Source: Actinotalea sp. Marseille-Q4924 (lineage in GTDB: Bacteria > Actinomycetota > Actinomycetes > Actinomycetales > Cellulomonadaceae). Taken from it: a stretch of DNA of 64,000 nt. Positions 7,793 to 18,941 of this stretch are shown in pieces (position 1 is the stretch's first letter; each line of letters begins with the position of its first letter). The notes beneath the pieces are model-generated. The model did not search any database. It saw only the letters and a list, made by a program, of their open reading frames with translations, and had not been told where the DNA came from. The stretch is from positions 845,907-909,906 of the forward strand of contig NZ_CAKAKB010000001.1 in the NCBI RefSeq assembly GCF_916618755.1, given 5' to 3'. The position numbers and the translations under genes are program-made.

Positions 7793-10450
7793 CTAGTCGG
7801 CCACCGCCTCGCGCAGCGCCGCCTCCACGCCCCAGTCCCGGCCCGTGTCGACGTCGCGCTGCCACGCGTCCGCCGGGGTGATGTCGCGGACGGAGTCGAT
7901 CGCGGCCCCGACCCAGGCCGCGTCGACCGGCGCCATCGGCAGGTCGGCCTCCTCGCGCAGGTGGGTCGAGGCGCCGAGCAGTCGCGCGGCCCGGACGGCC
8001 TCCCCGCGCCGCGCCGCCACGACGGCGAACAGGGTGAGCACGTCGACGGTGATCTCCAGGTCGTTGAGCGCCACGGCGCTCGCGGCGTGCTCGCGCAGGT
8101 GGGCGTGGGCCTCGGCGGTCCGGCCGGCCCGCAGGAGGGAGCCCACGAGGTTCACGTGGTCGGCCCCGAGCCCCCACGCGTCCTGCAGCTCCGTGTCCAG
8201 CTCGAGGCACCGGCGCAGGAGCGCGATCGCCTCGTCGTGCCGGCCGTCGTCCGCGGCGAGGAGGGCCAGGTTCGACACGGCGTTCACCTCGTTGCGCGGG
8301 TCGCCTGCCGTGCGCGCCGCCGCGACCGCCTCCTCGGCGACCGCCGTCGCGAGCCGCGGCTCGTCCAGCGCCCGGTGCGCCATGGCGAGGCTGTTGAGCT
8401 CCTTGGAGACCAGCGCGGGGTCGCCGGTGGTCCGGGCGTGCTCCAGGCACACCGTGAGCATGTCCCGGGCGCGCTCGGCGTGACCCTGCTGGAGCACCAG
8501 GACGCCGAGCCCGTGCAGCGCCGTCATGACCTGCGGCGTCCGGCGGGTCCCCGCCGCGTCGACGGCGGTCTGCAGCCAGCGGCGGCCCTCCGCCTGGTAG
8601 CCGCAGCCGTACCAGAACCACGCGAGGTGCTGCACGAGCCGCAGGCCGAGCGCGAGGCGACCCTCGTCGTCGTCCGTCACCGTGGCCGTCCCGGGCCCGA
8701 ACGCCCACGTCAGCACCGAACGGAGGTCGTCCAGGTCCGCCTCGATCCGGTCGCGGGCGGCGAGGTGGTGCTCGCCGCGCAGACCCTCCGCGGCCGCCCT
8801 GGCCAGTCCGACGAAGTGCTCCGCGTGACGGCGGTGCGCCGCCTCGAGCTCGCCCGCGGCCGCGAGGCGCTCGCGCGCGTACCGGCGGATCGTCTGGAGC
8901 ATCCGCGCCCGCGGCTCGCCGTCGGGCCCGTCCCGCACCGTGAGCAGGCTGACGTCTGCCAGCCTGCCGACGACGTCCACGGCGTCCGCCGCGTCGCCGC
9001 CGTCGCCGACGACGGCGGCCACCGCGGCGAGGTCCACCGCGCCCACGCAGACGCCGAGGCGGCGGAAGGCGCGCGCGAGGTCCTCGTCGAGCAGGTCGTG
9101 GCTCCAGTCCAGCGCGGCCCGCAACGTCTGCTGGCGGTCCGGCGCGTCGACCGCCGCGCCGGAGGGCCCCGGCGGGTCCAGGCTCCGGTCCAGCCGGGCC
9201 CTCAGCGCGGCGGGGCCCAGGAGCCGCGTACGGGCCGCCACGAGCTCGATCGCCAGGGGCAGCCCGTCCAGCCGGCGGCAGACCTCGACGACGTCGTCCC
9301 GGTTCTCGTCCGTCAGCGCGAAGCCGGGCCGCACGAGCCGGGCACGCTCGACGAAGAGCCGCACCGCGTCGGACTCGTGGCCGTCGGTCGCGGCAGGAGT
9401 CGTGGGCAGGGGAGGGACCGGCACCTCGCGCTCCGCCGCGAGGTGCAGCGGACGGCGCGACGTGGTGAGCACCCGCACGCCGGTCCCGGCGCCGAGGAGG
9501 GCGCGGACGACCCACGGCGCGTCGGGCAGCTGCTCGAGGTTGTCGAGGACGAGCAGCACCTCCTGGTCGGCGAGGTGCTCCAGGAACGCGGGCGGCGGCT
9601 TGGACTCGCCCGGCACCCCCATGGCGTCCGCGACCGTCGTCCACAGGACGTCGGAGGTCCGCGCCTGCGCCAGCGGCACGAAGTAGACCCCGTCGCGGTA
9701 GTGCTCGTCGACGCGGGCGGCGACGGCGAGCGCCAGACGGGTCTTGCCCGTGCCGGCAGGACCGGTGAGGGTCACGAGCCGCACGTCCGGTGCGGTCAGC
9801 AGGGCAGCCAACGTGCCGAGCTCCTCGGTCCGCCCGACGAGCGAGGTCGCGGGCGTGGGCAGGGTGGACGGGGAGCCGAGGCTCTTGAGGCGGGGGAACG
9901 TCGCCGGCAGCCCGTCGACGCACAGCTGGTGCACGTGCACCGGCTCGGGCAGGTCCTTGAGGCGGTGCGGACCGAGATCCGTGAACCGCACGCCCGGTAC
10001 CGGATGGGCGGCGACGAGGGCGCGGGTCGCGTCAGTGACCACCGACTGCCCGCCGTGCGCGCTCGCCGCCACGCGCGCGGCGCGGTGGACGTCCATGCCG
10101 ACGTACCCGTCCTCGTGCCGGCTCGGCTCGCCGGTGTGCAGACCCATGCGGACCCGCACCGTCTCGCCGTCGGGCCAGTCGGCGCCCGCCAGCTCGAGCT
10201 GGGCGTCCCGCACCGCGCAGACGGCGTCCCGCGCGGAGGGGAAGACGACGAAGAAGCTGTCACCCTCCGTGCCGAGCTCGTGACCGCCCCAGCGGGAGAC
10301 CGCCGACCGCACCAGCCGGCGTTGCGTGGACACCACGTCGGCGTACCGCGCGCCGAGGCGGGCGAGCAGACGGGTCGAGCTCTCGACGTCCGTGAAGAGG
10401 AGCGTGACGGTCCCCGTGGGCAGGTCCGTACCCGTGGGCGACGTCCTCAT
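7793..10450 (-). CDS. Class III nucleotide cyclase - NB-ARC ATPase - TPR signalling protein
   Basis: An 885-aa cytosolic protein. Residues 13-175 are a class III cyclase domain with both metal-binding aspartates (Asp21 in LFTDVESST, Asp64 in EGDSFF) and the VHRAARV motif. Residues 200-520 are a STAND/NB-ARC ATPase with Walker A GPAGTGKTR, Walker B VLLVLDNLEQL and LTTSRRPL. The remainder is helical repeats of TPR type. It probably makes cAMP (or cGMP) in response to a signal bound by the C-terminal repeats. It shares its ATPase and repeat core with the XRE-type regulator at 30739, which has a DNA-binding domain in place of the cyclase. Confidence 0.88.
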   Translation of the reverse strand: MRTSPTGTDLPTGTVTLLFTDVESSTRLLARLGARYADVVSTQRRLVRSAVSRWGGHELGTEGDSFFVVFPSARDAVCAVRDAQLELAGADWPDGETVRVRMGLHTGEPSRHEDGYVGMDVHRAARVAASAHGGQSVVTDATRALVAAHPVPGVRFTDLGPHRLKDLPEPVHVHQLCVDGLPATFPRLKSLGSPSTLPTPATSLVGRTEELGTLAALLTAPDVRLVTLTGPAGTGKTRLALAVAARVDEHYRDGVYFVPLAQARTSDVLWTTVADAMGVPGESKPPPAFLEHLADQEVLLVLDNLEQLPDAPWVVRALLGAGTGVRVLTTSRRPLHLAAEREVPVPPLPTTPAATDGHESDAVRLFVERARLVRPGFALTDENRDDVVEVCRRLDGLPLAIELVAARTRLLGPAALRARLDRSLDPPGPSGAAVDAPDRQQTLRAALDWSHDLLDEDLARAFRRLGVCVGAVDLAAVAAVVGDGGDAADAVDVVGRLADVSLLTVRDGPDGEPRARMLQTIRRYARERLAAAGELEAAHRRHAEHFVGLARAAAEGLRGEHHLAARDRIEADLDDLRSVLTWAFGPGTATVTDDDEGRLALGLRLVQHLAWFWYGCGYQAEGRRWLQTAVDAAGTRRTPQVMTALHGLGVLVLQQGHAERARDMLTVCLEHARTTGDPALVSKELNSLAMAHRALDEPRLATAVAEEAVAAARTAGDPRNEVNAVSNLALLAADDGRHDEAIALLRRCLELDTELQDAWGLGADHVNLVGSLLRAGRTAEAHAHLREHAASAVALNDLEITVDVLTLFAVVAARRGEAVRAARLLGASTHLREEADLPMAPVDAAWVGAAIDSVRDITPADAWQRDVDTGRDWGVEAALREAVAD

Positions 10451-10577
10451 CGCGGGTGCCCCGTTCGCAGCAGGGACGACAGGTCCCCGTCATTCAACAC
10501 GACGGTCGGCGGCAGCGGGAAGGGTCCCGGCGGTCGACCGCCGGACGTCCACCCTGGTCAACGCGTCGCGACGCCCC

Positions 10578-10583
10578 TAGCCT
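10578..10583 (+). promoter_or_regulatory. Predicted -10 TAGCCT
   Basis: TAGCCT lies 71 bases before the small gene at 10654; TGGTCA 17 bases upstream (10555-10560) is a weak -35 candidate. The leader would be about 64 bases. Confidence 0.35.
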
Positions 10584-10653
10584 GGCCGTGCGGCTCCCAC
10601 CGGCGGACCGGCGGGGGCAGCACCCGCCGTCCCGTGCGCAGAGAGGCGCCGTC

Positions 10654-10833
10654 ATGAAGGTCACGATCAGCTCCGACGACAAGCTCGACCGCGTCATCGC
10701 CGTCGTGGAGGCGCTCTACGGCGTGCGGCTCGAGCAGGTCGAGGGCGGTGGCGGCGCTCCCGCGCCGGCCCAGGACCAGACGCACCTGCCCGACGAGGGT
10801 GGCCAGGGCGCGTCGAAGCCGCGGCACGGCTGA
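10654..10833 (+). CDS. Small conserved-looking protein (59 aa)
   Basis: ATG at 10654 is preceded by GAGAGG (10641-10646). The N-terminal 26 residues (start MKVTISSDDK) form an ordered alpha/beta-like segment, and the rest is a Gly/Pro/Gln-rich flexible tail. No family recognised. It stands alone between a divergent cyclase gene and a convergent ABC operon. A nucleic-acid or protein adaptor role is possible but not shown. Confidence 0.6.
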   Translation: MKVTISSDDKLDRVIAVVEALYGVRLEQVEGGGGAPAPAQDQTHLPDEGGQGASKPRHG

Positions 10834-10855
10834 CCGCCCCGCACGACCGGCGCAC

Positions 10856-10903
10856 GACCGGCGCGCCACCTGCGCGTGCCGGACCCGCCGCGACGCGCCG
10901 GTC
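10856..10903. terminator. Weak inverted repeat between convergent genes
   Basis: GACCGGCGCG (10856-10865) and CGCGCCGGTC (10894-10903) are perfect 10-base complements with a 28-base spacer. The right arm overlaps the stop codon of the ABC ATPase. The long loop and lack of a T-run make its role as a terminator uncertain. Confidence 0.3.
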
Positions 10904-11590
10904 AGGTCAGGCGACCGGAGTGCAGCTCCAGCACCCGGTCGGCGCGCTCCGCGATGAGCGGGTCGTGCGTGGTGACGACCGCGGCGGTGCTCCCGGTGCG
11001 CACCAGCGCGACGAGCACCTCCATGACGGCGACGGCGGTCTCGGAGTCCAGCTGCGCCGTCGGCTCGTCCGCCAGCAGCAGGGTGGGCCGCGTCACGAGG
11101 GCCCGGGCCACCGCGACGCGCTGCTGCTGCCCGCCCGACAGCTCGCCCGGGCGCTGGCGCGCGTGGGGCGTGAGGCCGACGGCGTCCAGCGCCGCGGCGA
11201 CCCGCCCCGAGCGCTCCGCAGCACCCACACCCCGCAGCCGCAGCGGCACCTCGACGTTCTCGGCCGCGGAGAGCACCGGCAGCAGGCCGAACGACTGGAA
11301 GACGTACGCGACCCGCTCGCGCCGCAGCCGCAGGAGCTCGCGCTCGGGCAGGGCGCTCACCTCGGTGTCCCCGAGCCGGACGGTCCCGGCGTCGAGCGGT
11401 TCGAGACCGCCGAGGGCGTGCAGCAGCGTCGTCTTGCCCGAGCCCGACCGGCCCCGCACGACGACGAGCTCGCCCGGCCGCGCCACCAGGTCGACGCCGC
11501 GCAGCGCGTGGACGGCGCGCGGGCCCGTGCCGTAGGTCCGGACCAGCCCGGTGGCGTGCAGCTGCTGGGCGGTGACGGGAGGTGCGTCCG

Positions 11591-11594
<4 letters not shown>
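10902..11594 (-). CDS. ABC transporter ATPase (MacB/LolD type)
   Basis: A 230-aa ATP-binding subunit. It has Walker A GRSGSGKTT (residues 48-56), Q-loop VFQSFG, signature LSGGQQQR, Walker B LLLADEP and an H-loop histidine in VTTHDP. It is the last gene of a four-gene minus-strand operon, overlapping the upstream ATPase by four bases. It is expected to energise one or both FtsX-type permeases encoded upstream for export or extraction of lipid-linked or peptide substrates. Confidence 0.92.
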
Positions 11595-12501
<907 letters not shown>

Positions 12502-12505
<4 letters not shown>

Positions 12506-15126
12506 CCTCCCGCTCCCTCCCGCAGCACCCGGACCGGGGACACGCGCTGTGCGCCGGCCACTGCGAGGAGGGCCCCGACGGCGACGACGACGGCGAGCCC
12601 GGCGCCCGCCGCCAGGAGCAGGCCGGGGTCCGCGACGACGGGCGGGTGCTGCGCGGCGCCGGTGAACGGGCGCAGGTCGGCGACACGCAGGACGGCCGAC
12701 GGCAGCACAGCCCCCGCGGCAGCGCCCGCCAGTCCGGCGACGACGACGGGCCCGAGGACCTCCGCGAGGACGAGGCGCCGGTGCACGGGCGTCGGTGCGC
12801 CGAGCGTCGCGAGCATCGCGGCGGTCCGGCCACGCGCGGGGGCGTCGGCCACGAGGAGCAGGGCGAGGACGGCGGCGACCAGCGCGAGGCTGCCGCCGGC
12901 GACGAGCAGCATCGCGGTGCGGACGCCGCTGACCAGCCCGCTGTCGGTGATGCTCGCCGACGCCTGCTCCAGCGTGGTCGCCGTGAGCCGGGCGCCCGTC
13001 GCCGCGACGATCGCCCCGGCGACCCCGTCCGGGTCGGCGTCGCGGTCCAGCCGCACCAGCAGGCGGTCGACGGGCGGCCGCCCCCCGGCGTCGGCCCACG
13101 TGGCGGCGTCCACCACGACCCACCGCGTCCCGGAGCTCACGCCCGGCACGCCGTCGGCGAGGCGCGCGTCCACGGGCAGCGGACCGGCGGGCGCGTCGAC
13201 GGTCACGCCTCCGGTGGGCACGCCCGGGGCGACCAGCGCGACGTCCGAGCCCGTCCCCGGCCCGGCCGGGGCCCCGCCGGGCAGGTCCCGCTGCACGGCC
13301 GCCAGCGCGTCCCCGTCCACGACCCGCACGTCCACGGTGGTGCGGGTGCGGTCGCGGTGGAGCGTGACCGTCCTCGCGTCGGCGACGGTCGCGACGGCGG
13401 CCACGCCGGGCACGGCCGCTGCCGCCGCCACCTGCTCCTCGTCCAGCCCCCGGCCGCCGGCCGAGAAGGCGAGGTCCAGGCGCAGGTCCGCGCCGACGAG
13501 CTGCACGGCGCTGCGCTCGGTGGCCCGCGTCATCGTGGCCACGGCGGTGACGGCCAGGCCGGCCGTGGACACGCCGAGCGTCAGCGCGAGGACCGGGACG
13601 AGCCCCGCGGCGGGTGCGCGCGCCGCTCGGGCGACGCCGAGGAACGTCCCGAGGTCCCGCCGCCCCGCCTCGCGCAGGGCCAGTCCCGCGAGCCACCGGT
13701 AGGCGCGGCGCGCGACCAGCGCCGCGGACATCCCGACGGCGATGGGCAGGACGGTCACCAGCGGGTCGGTCCCGGACGTGGCGGTGAGCGCGACGACCGT
13801 CGCGGCGGGCACCAAAAGCTCGGCGAGCCACGCGCGACGGAGCGGCCGACGGCGGCGCCCGGCGTGCACGCGTGCCGCGACGGCCACCATGAGGACGACG
13901 GCGGCCGGCACCAGGGCCCCCGGCAGCACCAGGTCGGCCGGCTCCGTGCGCCCCGGGACGGCCAGCGCGAGCCCGAGACCGACGGCGGCTCCCGGCGCCA
14001 CCGCGACGAGCGCCTGGACGCCGACGAGGGCGGCGAGCCGCGACGACGACGCCCCTCGCGCGCGCAGCAGCAGCAGGGCCGCGCGGCGGCGGTCCACGGC
14101 GAGGTCGGCGACGAGCCAGAGCACTCCGGCGGCCACGCCGATGAGACCTGCCACCAGCGTGCCGAGGAGGGTCGTCACGGTGCGCTCGCGGCCTGCTGCG
14201 GCGTCGAGCACCGGCAGCAGGTCGGAGCGGAGGCCCGAGGCGGCGCGGATGCCGTCCATCTGCGCTGCGAGGGTCCGGGGCTCGATCTCGCCGACCGCCC
14301 TCGGGTCCACCGGGTACCAGGCGTCGAGCTGGACGCCGCGCGGCACCATGAGGGCGCCCAGGGCCGCCGGGTCGACGTGGCCGACGGCGTGCACGGTCCA
14401 CCCGGCGCTGTCGTCCCGGTCGACGGCGGGCTCGAGCACGCCGGGCAGGTGCTCCCACACGGGCGACGCCGCATCCGCGGCCTCCACCAGCCCGGACAGG
14501 TGGAGCTCGAACGGCGCGTTCACCGGGTCGCGCGACGTGCGGGTCTCGCCCACCTCCCAGCCCATCCAGCGGGCCGTCTCCCCGGTGAGCACGACGTCGA
14601 CGCGGAGCAGGGGTCCCCCGCCACCGCCCGCGCCCGACCCCCCGCCGGCGTCGAGCCACCCGCGGACGTCCGGCGAACGCGGCGGCTCGCCCTCGACCAG
14701 GCGCAGGTCGTCCCCGCGCGGTCCCACGGACAGCGCGACGGTCATGAACGAGACCCCGGTGGAGCGCGGGCCGAGGTCCACGAAGAACGGCGCCCGGGTG
14801 ATCTGGTGCTGGGGCTCGCGCAGGACGGCGGCGAGCGCTGGACCGGCGGGGGCCACCTGCGCGGTGACCCAGCGGTCGGCGGCCTCCATCTCGGCGAGCG
14901 GGTCGTCGAGCGCCGCCACGTGGGTGAGCCGCTGCGGCACCGTGAGCGTGAGGTCCCGCTGCGTCGTGGGCAGCGCCTCCGCGCGGCTGACGAGATCCTC
15001 CCGCAGGAGCCGGTCGAGGGCGCGCGGCCAGCCGACGGTCAGCGCGACGAGGCCCGCGACCACGAGCGCGAGGAGCACCAGGGACCACGCGTCGCCGGAG
15101 AGCTGCCGGCGGAGCACGCGGATCAT
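12502..15126 (-). CDS. FtsX-type ABC permease (874 aa)
   Basis: A large permease with an N-terminal membrane helix (WSLVLLALVVAGLVALTVGW), a periplasm-facing domain of about 300 residues, a central block of membrane helices and a second extracytoplasmic domain with C-terminal helices, the duplicated FtsX/MacB_PCD plan. ATG at 15126 overlaps the previous stop as ATGA, and its own stop overlaps the ATPase start. It pairs with the 1021-aa permease upstream, probably as a heterodimer exporting or extracting a substrate at the membrane. Confidence 0.88.
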
Positions 15127-18100
15127 GCGGGCCCCTCGGCGAGCGGCGAGGCCGTCCGCGCCCGCCGCGCCGTGTCGCGGGCGCCCAGCGCGACGACGAC
15201 CGCGAGCGCGACCGCCGTCGTGCCCAGCCACACGACGAGGGCACCGTGGTCCAGGCTCGGCTCCACCGCCAGGGGCAGGGCACCCGTGTCGAGCGCGTCG
15301 ACGAGGGGCCCCGCCACCAGCGCCGTGAGGGCCCACCCGCCGCCCGCTCCGACGACCGCGGCGGGCACGAGCACCCGCACCTGCTCGGACACGCGCAGCG
15401 CCGCCTGGCCGCGGCCGGGCAGGCCCAGCCCGCGCAGCGCCCCGACCTCCGCGCGGCGCTCGCGGGCGGCCGCGCGCGCCGCGGCGAGCACCCCTGCCGC
15501 GGCGAGGACCACCGTGGCCCAGGTCGCCAGCCGGAACGCGGCCAGCGCCGGCTCGAGGAGGGGCGTCGGCCGGGGCGCGCCCCGCTCCACCCGCGCTGCC
15601 GTGCCCGCCGAGTCCAGGGCTGCCGGGATGCCGGCGTCCGTCGGCCCGGCCGTGGGCCACGCCCAGACCTCGTCCGGCGAAGCGACCGTCGCGCCGGTCC
15701 GCAGCTGCGCGGCCGACCAGGCGTCGGCGTCGGCCAGCAGCGCCACGGGGTCCGTGGAGCCGGGCACGACCGCCACGACGTCGGCGACCGTGACGTCGAT
15801 GCGATGGCCCGGAACGGCGAGGGTCGTCGTGTCCCCTGGCGCCAGGGACAGCGCCCTCGCCAGGGCGCGGCTCGCCACGACCGGCAGCGCCTCCGGCCGG
15901 ACGGCGCCCACCCGCACGACGGTGCCCGCGGCGTCGGCGGGGACGTCGACGGCCACGCCGTCCGCGTCGGCGGTCGCGGCGAGCGGCACGGAGGTGCGGC
16001 CGACGAGCACGCCCTGCCAGCCGTCGGGCACCGCCGGGCCGTCGTCGGTCGCGAGCCCCGTGACGGCCACGCGGTGGCCGCCCGGCTCTGTGACGACCAC
16101 GTCCACGGCGGCGACGGCGGAGGCGCCGTCGGGCAGCGGCCCCACCCAGGTCCCCGCGGCGGTCTGCGGGACGAGCTCGACGCGGACGAGGCCTCCGGGG
16201 GCCGTCCGGACCCACGCCGCGACGGCGTCCGCGCCGGTGTCGGTGCCCGTGCCGCCGGTGACCGTCACCGTCGCCCGGACGTCCGCGGCGTCCGGCGGCA
16301 CCGGCAGCATCGCGTCGACGGCCGGGGCGGCGGGTGGCGCCCCGGACGCCGGACCGGCGGTGCCGGGCAGCAGCGGCCAGGCGTCCTGCGGGAGCGAGAC
16401 CAGCGTGGCGCCCACGGTGCCCAGCGTGACCGCGCGGGAGTGCGCAGGCACGACGGTGGCGCCGGGGTCGGCGGTGGAGGCGGTGGCCAGGGCGGACGTG
16501 AGCGCGTCGGGGTCCTCGAGGACGACGCGCACGTCGGCGCCCGTCTCGACGCGCGACCTCAGGTCCTGCAGGCTCGCCCAGGTGCCGAGGACCCCGGACA
16601 CCACGACGGCCGCGGCGACCGCCAGGGCCGCCGACGACGCGGTCGCGGCGTGCGCGGCCGGTCGCCGCCCGACCTGCTGGGCGGCGAGCACGCCGAGTCC
16701 GGTGCGCCCGGCGGCCCAGCGTCCGCTCGTCCGTGCCACGAGGGGCACCAGGCACGCCGCCAGGAGCGCGACGGCCAGCAGGGCCAGGGGGACCGCTGCT
16801 CCGGCGAGCGGTTCGGGCGCGGCCCGGCCGCCGACGGTGCGCACCGGGGAGCCGAGCGACAGCAGCCGCCACAGGGCGAGGCCTGCCGCGGCGAACGCCA
16901 GGGTGGTCGCCGCGGCCAGCGCCGAGCCCCGCAGCGGCCGGTCCGCCCGGGTGGTCCGGGGCGAGCGCACGACCAGCCACGTGGCGAGGGCGAGCGCGAC
17001 GGTGACGGCGGCGGCCACCCCCGCGAGGGCACCGAGGCCCAGGTCGACGGGGACGCGGCCGGTGCCGCGGAGCGCGACCGCCGCGACACCGGCGCCGAGC
17101 GCCGCACCCACCACGCCGACGACGGCGCCCTCGCTCGCCGCCGCGCCGACCGCGCGGGCACGGGACGCCCCGCGCGAGCGCAGCAGCACGAGCTCGCCCC
17201 GCCTGACCCCGGTGAGCAGACCGGCCAGCTGTCCCAGCACGACGAGGCCCACGAGCACCGCGAGCATCGTGGCGGGCAGCGAGAGCGCCCGCACCGTGCT
17301 CAGCGTCCGGTCCACCCCGGCGAGCGTGGCGTCGAGCCCGTCCGTGGCCAGGACCCCGAGCTCGTCGACCGCGTCGTCGGCCTTGAGCCCGGCGAGCGAG
17401 GCGTCCAGCGCGGTCCGCAGCTCCGGCACCCGGTCGGGGGCGAGCGCCTCGGGGTCCGGCACGACGGTCCAGTGGACGCGGACCGTCGCGGGCACGCGGT
17501 CCAGCACCGCCTCGTCGACCCACACGGCCCCGTCCGCCTCCCCGAACCAGCGCGGGTCCTCCGCGTCGACGGGTCGCCACACCGCGGCGACCACGACCTC
17601 GAGGGGCGTGGCGCGGGGGTTCTCCCCGGTGAGGAGCAGCCGGTCCCCGGGGTCGACCCCCAGCGCGGCGGCCGTGGCCCCGGACACGGTGCCAGGTACG
17701 GCGCCGTCAGCGCCGTCAGCGCCGTCAGCGCCGTCCGTGTCGGCCGTGTCGGCCGTGTCGGGCAGCGCGCCGGCCACCGTCTCCACCTGCGCGGCGAGGT
17801 CCGGCTGGGCAGCGACCACCACCTCCGTGCCGTCGGCGACGGTCACCGGGGTGGACCGCGCGCTGCGCTGGACGACGACGGGGACGTCGGACAGCGTGCG
17901 GTCCAGCACCTGCTCCGCTGCAGCGACCTGCGCGGCGGGGTCCTGCCCGGACCGCGGCGTCGCGAGCTGCACGGCCGCGCCCGTCGGGCCCGCGTCGCGC
18001 AGCGCCGCGGCGAGCCCCGCCTGCGCGGACAGGGCGACGAAGCCGAGCACGGCGACGAGGGTCGCGCTGACCAGCGCGGCCAGCAGGCCCACGAGGGCCA

Positions 18101-18188
18101 GCAGTCCGCTCTGGTCGCGCGCACGACGGCGCAGCAGGCGGGCGAACGTCACGGGAGCGTCCTCGGTCCGGCGGGATGGCGGGGCCAC
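15123..18188 (-). CDS. FtsX-type ABC permease (1021 aa)
   Basis: First gene of the four-gene ABC operon. It has an N-terminal helix (LLALVGLLAALVSATLVAVL), large extracytoplasmic domains and several groups of membrane helices, including the ELVLLRSRGASRAR motif before a helix that is typical of FtsX permeases. The start used is GTG 18188; GTG 18152, which gives a more usual N-terminus (VTFARLLRRRAR), is also possible. A 9-base tandem repeat in the first extracytoplasmic domain (17703-17756) encodes an Asp/Ala/Gly/Thr-rich linker. Confidence 0.86.
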   Translation of the reverse strand: MAPPSRRTEDAPVTFARLLRRRARDQSGLLALVGLLAALVSATLVAVLGFVALSAQAGLAAALRDAGPTGAAVQLATPRSGQDPAAQVAAAEQVLDRTLSDVPVVVQRSARSTPVTVADGTEVVVAAQPDLAAQVETVAGALPDTADTADTDGADGADGADGAVPGTVSGATAAALGVDPGDRLLLTGENPRATPLEVVVAAVWRPVDAEDPRWFGEADGAVWVDEAVLDRVPATVRVHWTVVPDPEALAPDRVPELRTALDASLAGLKADDAVDELGVLATDGLDATLAGVDRTLSTVRALSLPATMLAVLVGLVVLGQLAGLLTGVRRGELVLLRSRGASRARAVGAAASEGAVVGVVGAALGAGVAAVALRGTGRVPVDLGLGALAGVAAAVTVALALATWLVVRSPRTTRADRPLRGSALAAATTLAFAAAGLALWRLLSLGSPVRTVGGRAAPEPLAGAAVPLALLAVALLAACLVPLVARTSGRWAAGRTGLGVLAAQQVGRRPAAHAATASSAALAVAAAVVVSGVLGTWASLQDLRSRVETGADVRVVLEDPDALTSALATASTADPGATVVPAHSRAVTLGTVGATLVSLPQDAWPLLPGTAGPASGAPPAAPAVDAMLPVPPDAADVRATVTVTGGTGTDTGADAVAAWVRTAPGGLVRVELVPQTAAGTWVGPLPDGASAVAAVDVVVTEPGGHRVAVTGLATDDGPAVPDGWQGVLVGRTSVPLAATADADGVAVDVPADAAGTVVRVGAVRPEALPVVASRALARALSLAPGDTTTLAVPGHRIDVTVADVVAVVPGSTDPVALLADADAWSAAQLRTGATVASPDEVWAWPTAGPTDAGIPAALDSAGTAARVERGAPRPTPLLEPALAAFRLATWATVVLAAAGVLAAARAAARERRAEVGALRGLGLPGRGQAALRVSEQVRVLVPAAVVGAGGGWALTALVAGPLVDALDTGALPLAVEPSLDHGALVVWLGTTAVALAVVVALGARDTARRARTASPLAEGPA
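17703..17756 (-). repeat. 9-bp coding tandem repeat in the permease
   Basis: On the plus strand GCCGTCAGC occurs three times without interruption (17703-17729), followed by a variant and two copies of GTCGGCCGT (17739-17756). The protein reads DTADTADTDGADGADGADG, an extracytoplasmic linker. Nine-base units keep frame when copy number changes. Confidence 0.85.
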
Positions 18189-18216
18189 CGCGGGATCCGT
18201 GGTGACCGCTCCGGCG

Positions 18217-18222
18217 ACCGTA
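18217..18222 (-). promoter_or_regulatory. Predicted -10 TACGGT for the ABC operon
   Basis: TACGGT on the minus strand ends 29 bases before the GTG at 18188, giving a leader of about 20 bases for the four-gene operon. Confidence 0.4.
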
Positions 18223-18311
18223 GTGCCCCCGCGGCCGGGTGGGGAGCACCGGCTCCCGAGGCCCGGCCGTCGTGCCCGGTCGACGGCCGGGAGGCCGCGG
18301 ACTGCGGGACG

Positions 18312-18914
18312 TCAGGCGCTCAGCGGGTAGGCCTCGTCCACGTCCAGGTAGACGACGCTGAGGTGCTCCCGCCGGGCCAGCCCTGCCAGCTCCTCGTGGC
18401 CGGGCACCCGCTCCTCCGCGAGCCGCAGCCCGAGCCGTCGCGCGGACGCCCGCGGGGCCTCCTCGTCGAGGAGTGCCTCGTACACCTCGGCGACGGTGTC
18501 CGGGTCCTCGACGAGCTCCGCCCGTGCGGCTCGTCGCACGCCCTTGAGGGTGACCTCGACCTCGGGCCGACCGCGGAGGTTGAGGCGCCAGGGCGAGTCG
18601 GTGACGACCGCGAGGCGCCCGTCGCCGACCGGGTGGTACCCCACCGGGACGTCGTAGACCGCTCCGGTCCGGCGGCCGGTCACGTGCAGCACCAGCAGCG
18701 CGTCGCCGGCCCCGCCCATCCGCCGGGGGGACGCGAGCATCCAGCGGACGACCGGGTTGCTCATCCGGATCATCGCGCGCGGGGGGTGCGCCACCTCGAC
18801 CGCCGGTCGGGTGCCGGGGCCGTGCTGCGGCCGTGCGCGCAGCCGTCGCACGACGGCGGCGAGCGCCACCCCGGTGCCGACGACGAGAGCTGCTGTGCGG
18901 AGCCGAGGGGTCAT
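18312..18914 (-). CDS. F420H2-dependent quinone reductase-like (nitroreductase/deazaflavin family) protein
   Basis: A 200-aa protein with one N-terminal hydrophobic helix (residues 8-22) and then the Ddn-like fold: LHVTGRRTGAVYDVPVGY, WRLNLRGRPEVEVTLKG and a C-terminal VVYLDVDEAYPL. These are hallmarks of the split-barrel deazaflavin-dependent nitroreductase family. Its members use F420H2 to reduce quinones or other hydrophobic acceptors at the membrane; the N-terminal helix fits membrane attachment. The exact substrate cannot be read from sequence. It lies just downstream of the two-component genes on the same strand, separated by 27 bases. Confidence 0.8.
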   Translation of the reverse strand: MTPRLRTAALVVGTGVALAAVVRRLRARPQHGPGTRPAVEVAHPPRAMIRMSNPVVRWMLASPRRMGGAGDALLVLHVTGRRTGAVYDVPVGYHPVGDGRLAVVTDSPWRLNLRGRPEVEVTLKGVRRAARAELVEDPDTVAEVYEALLDEEAPRASARRLGLRLAEERVPGHEELAGLARREHLSVVYLDVDEAYPLSA

Positions 18915-18941
18915 GGCTTCCTCCTGGAGGGGGCGGTGCGG

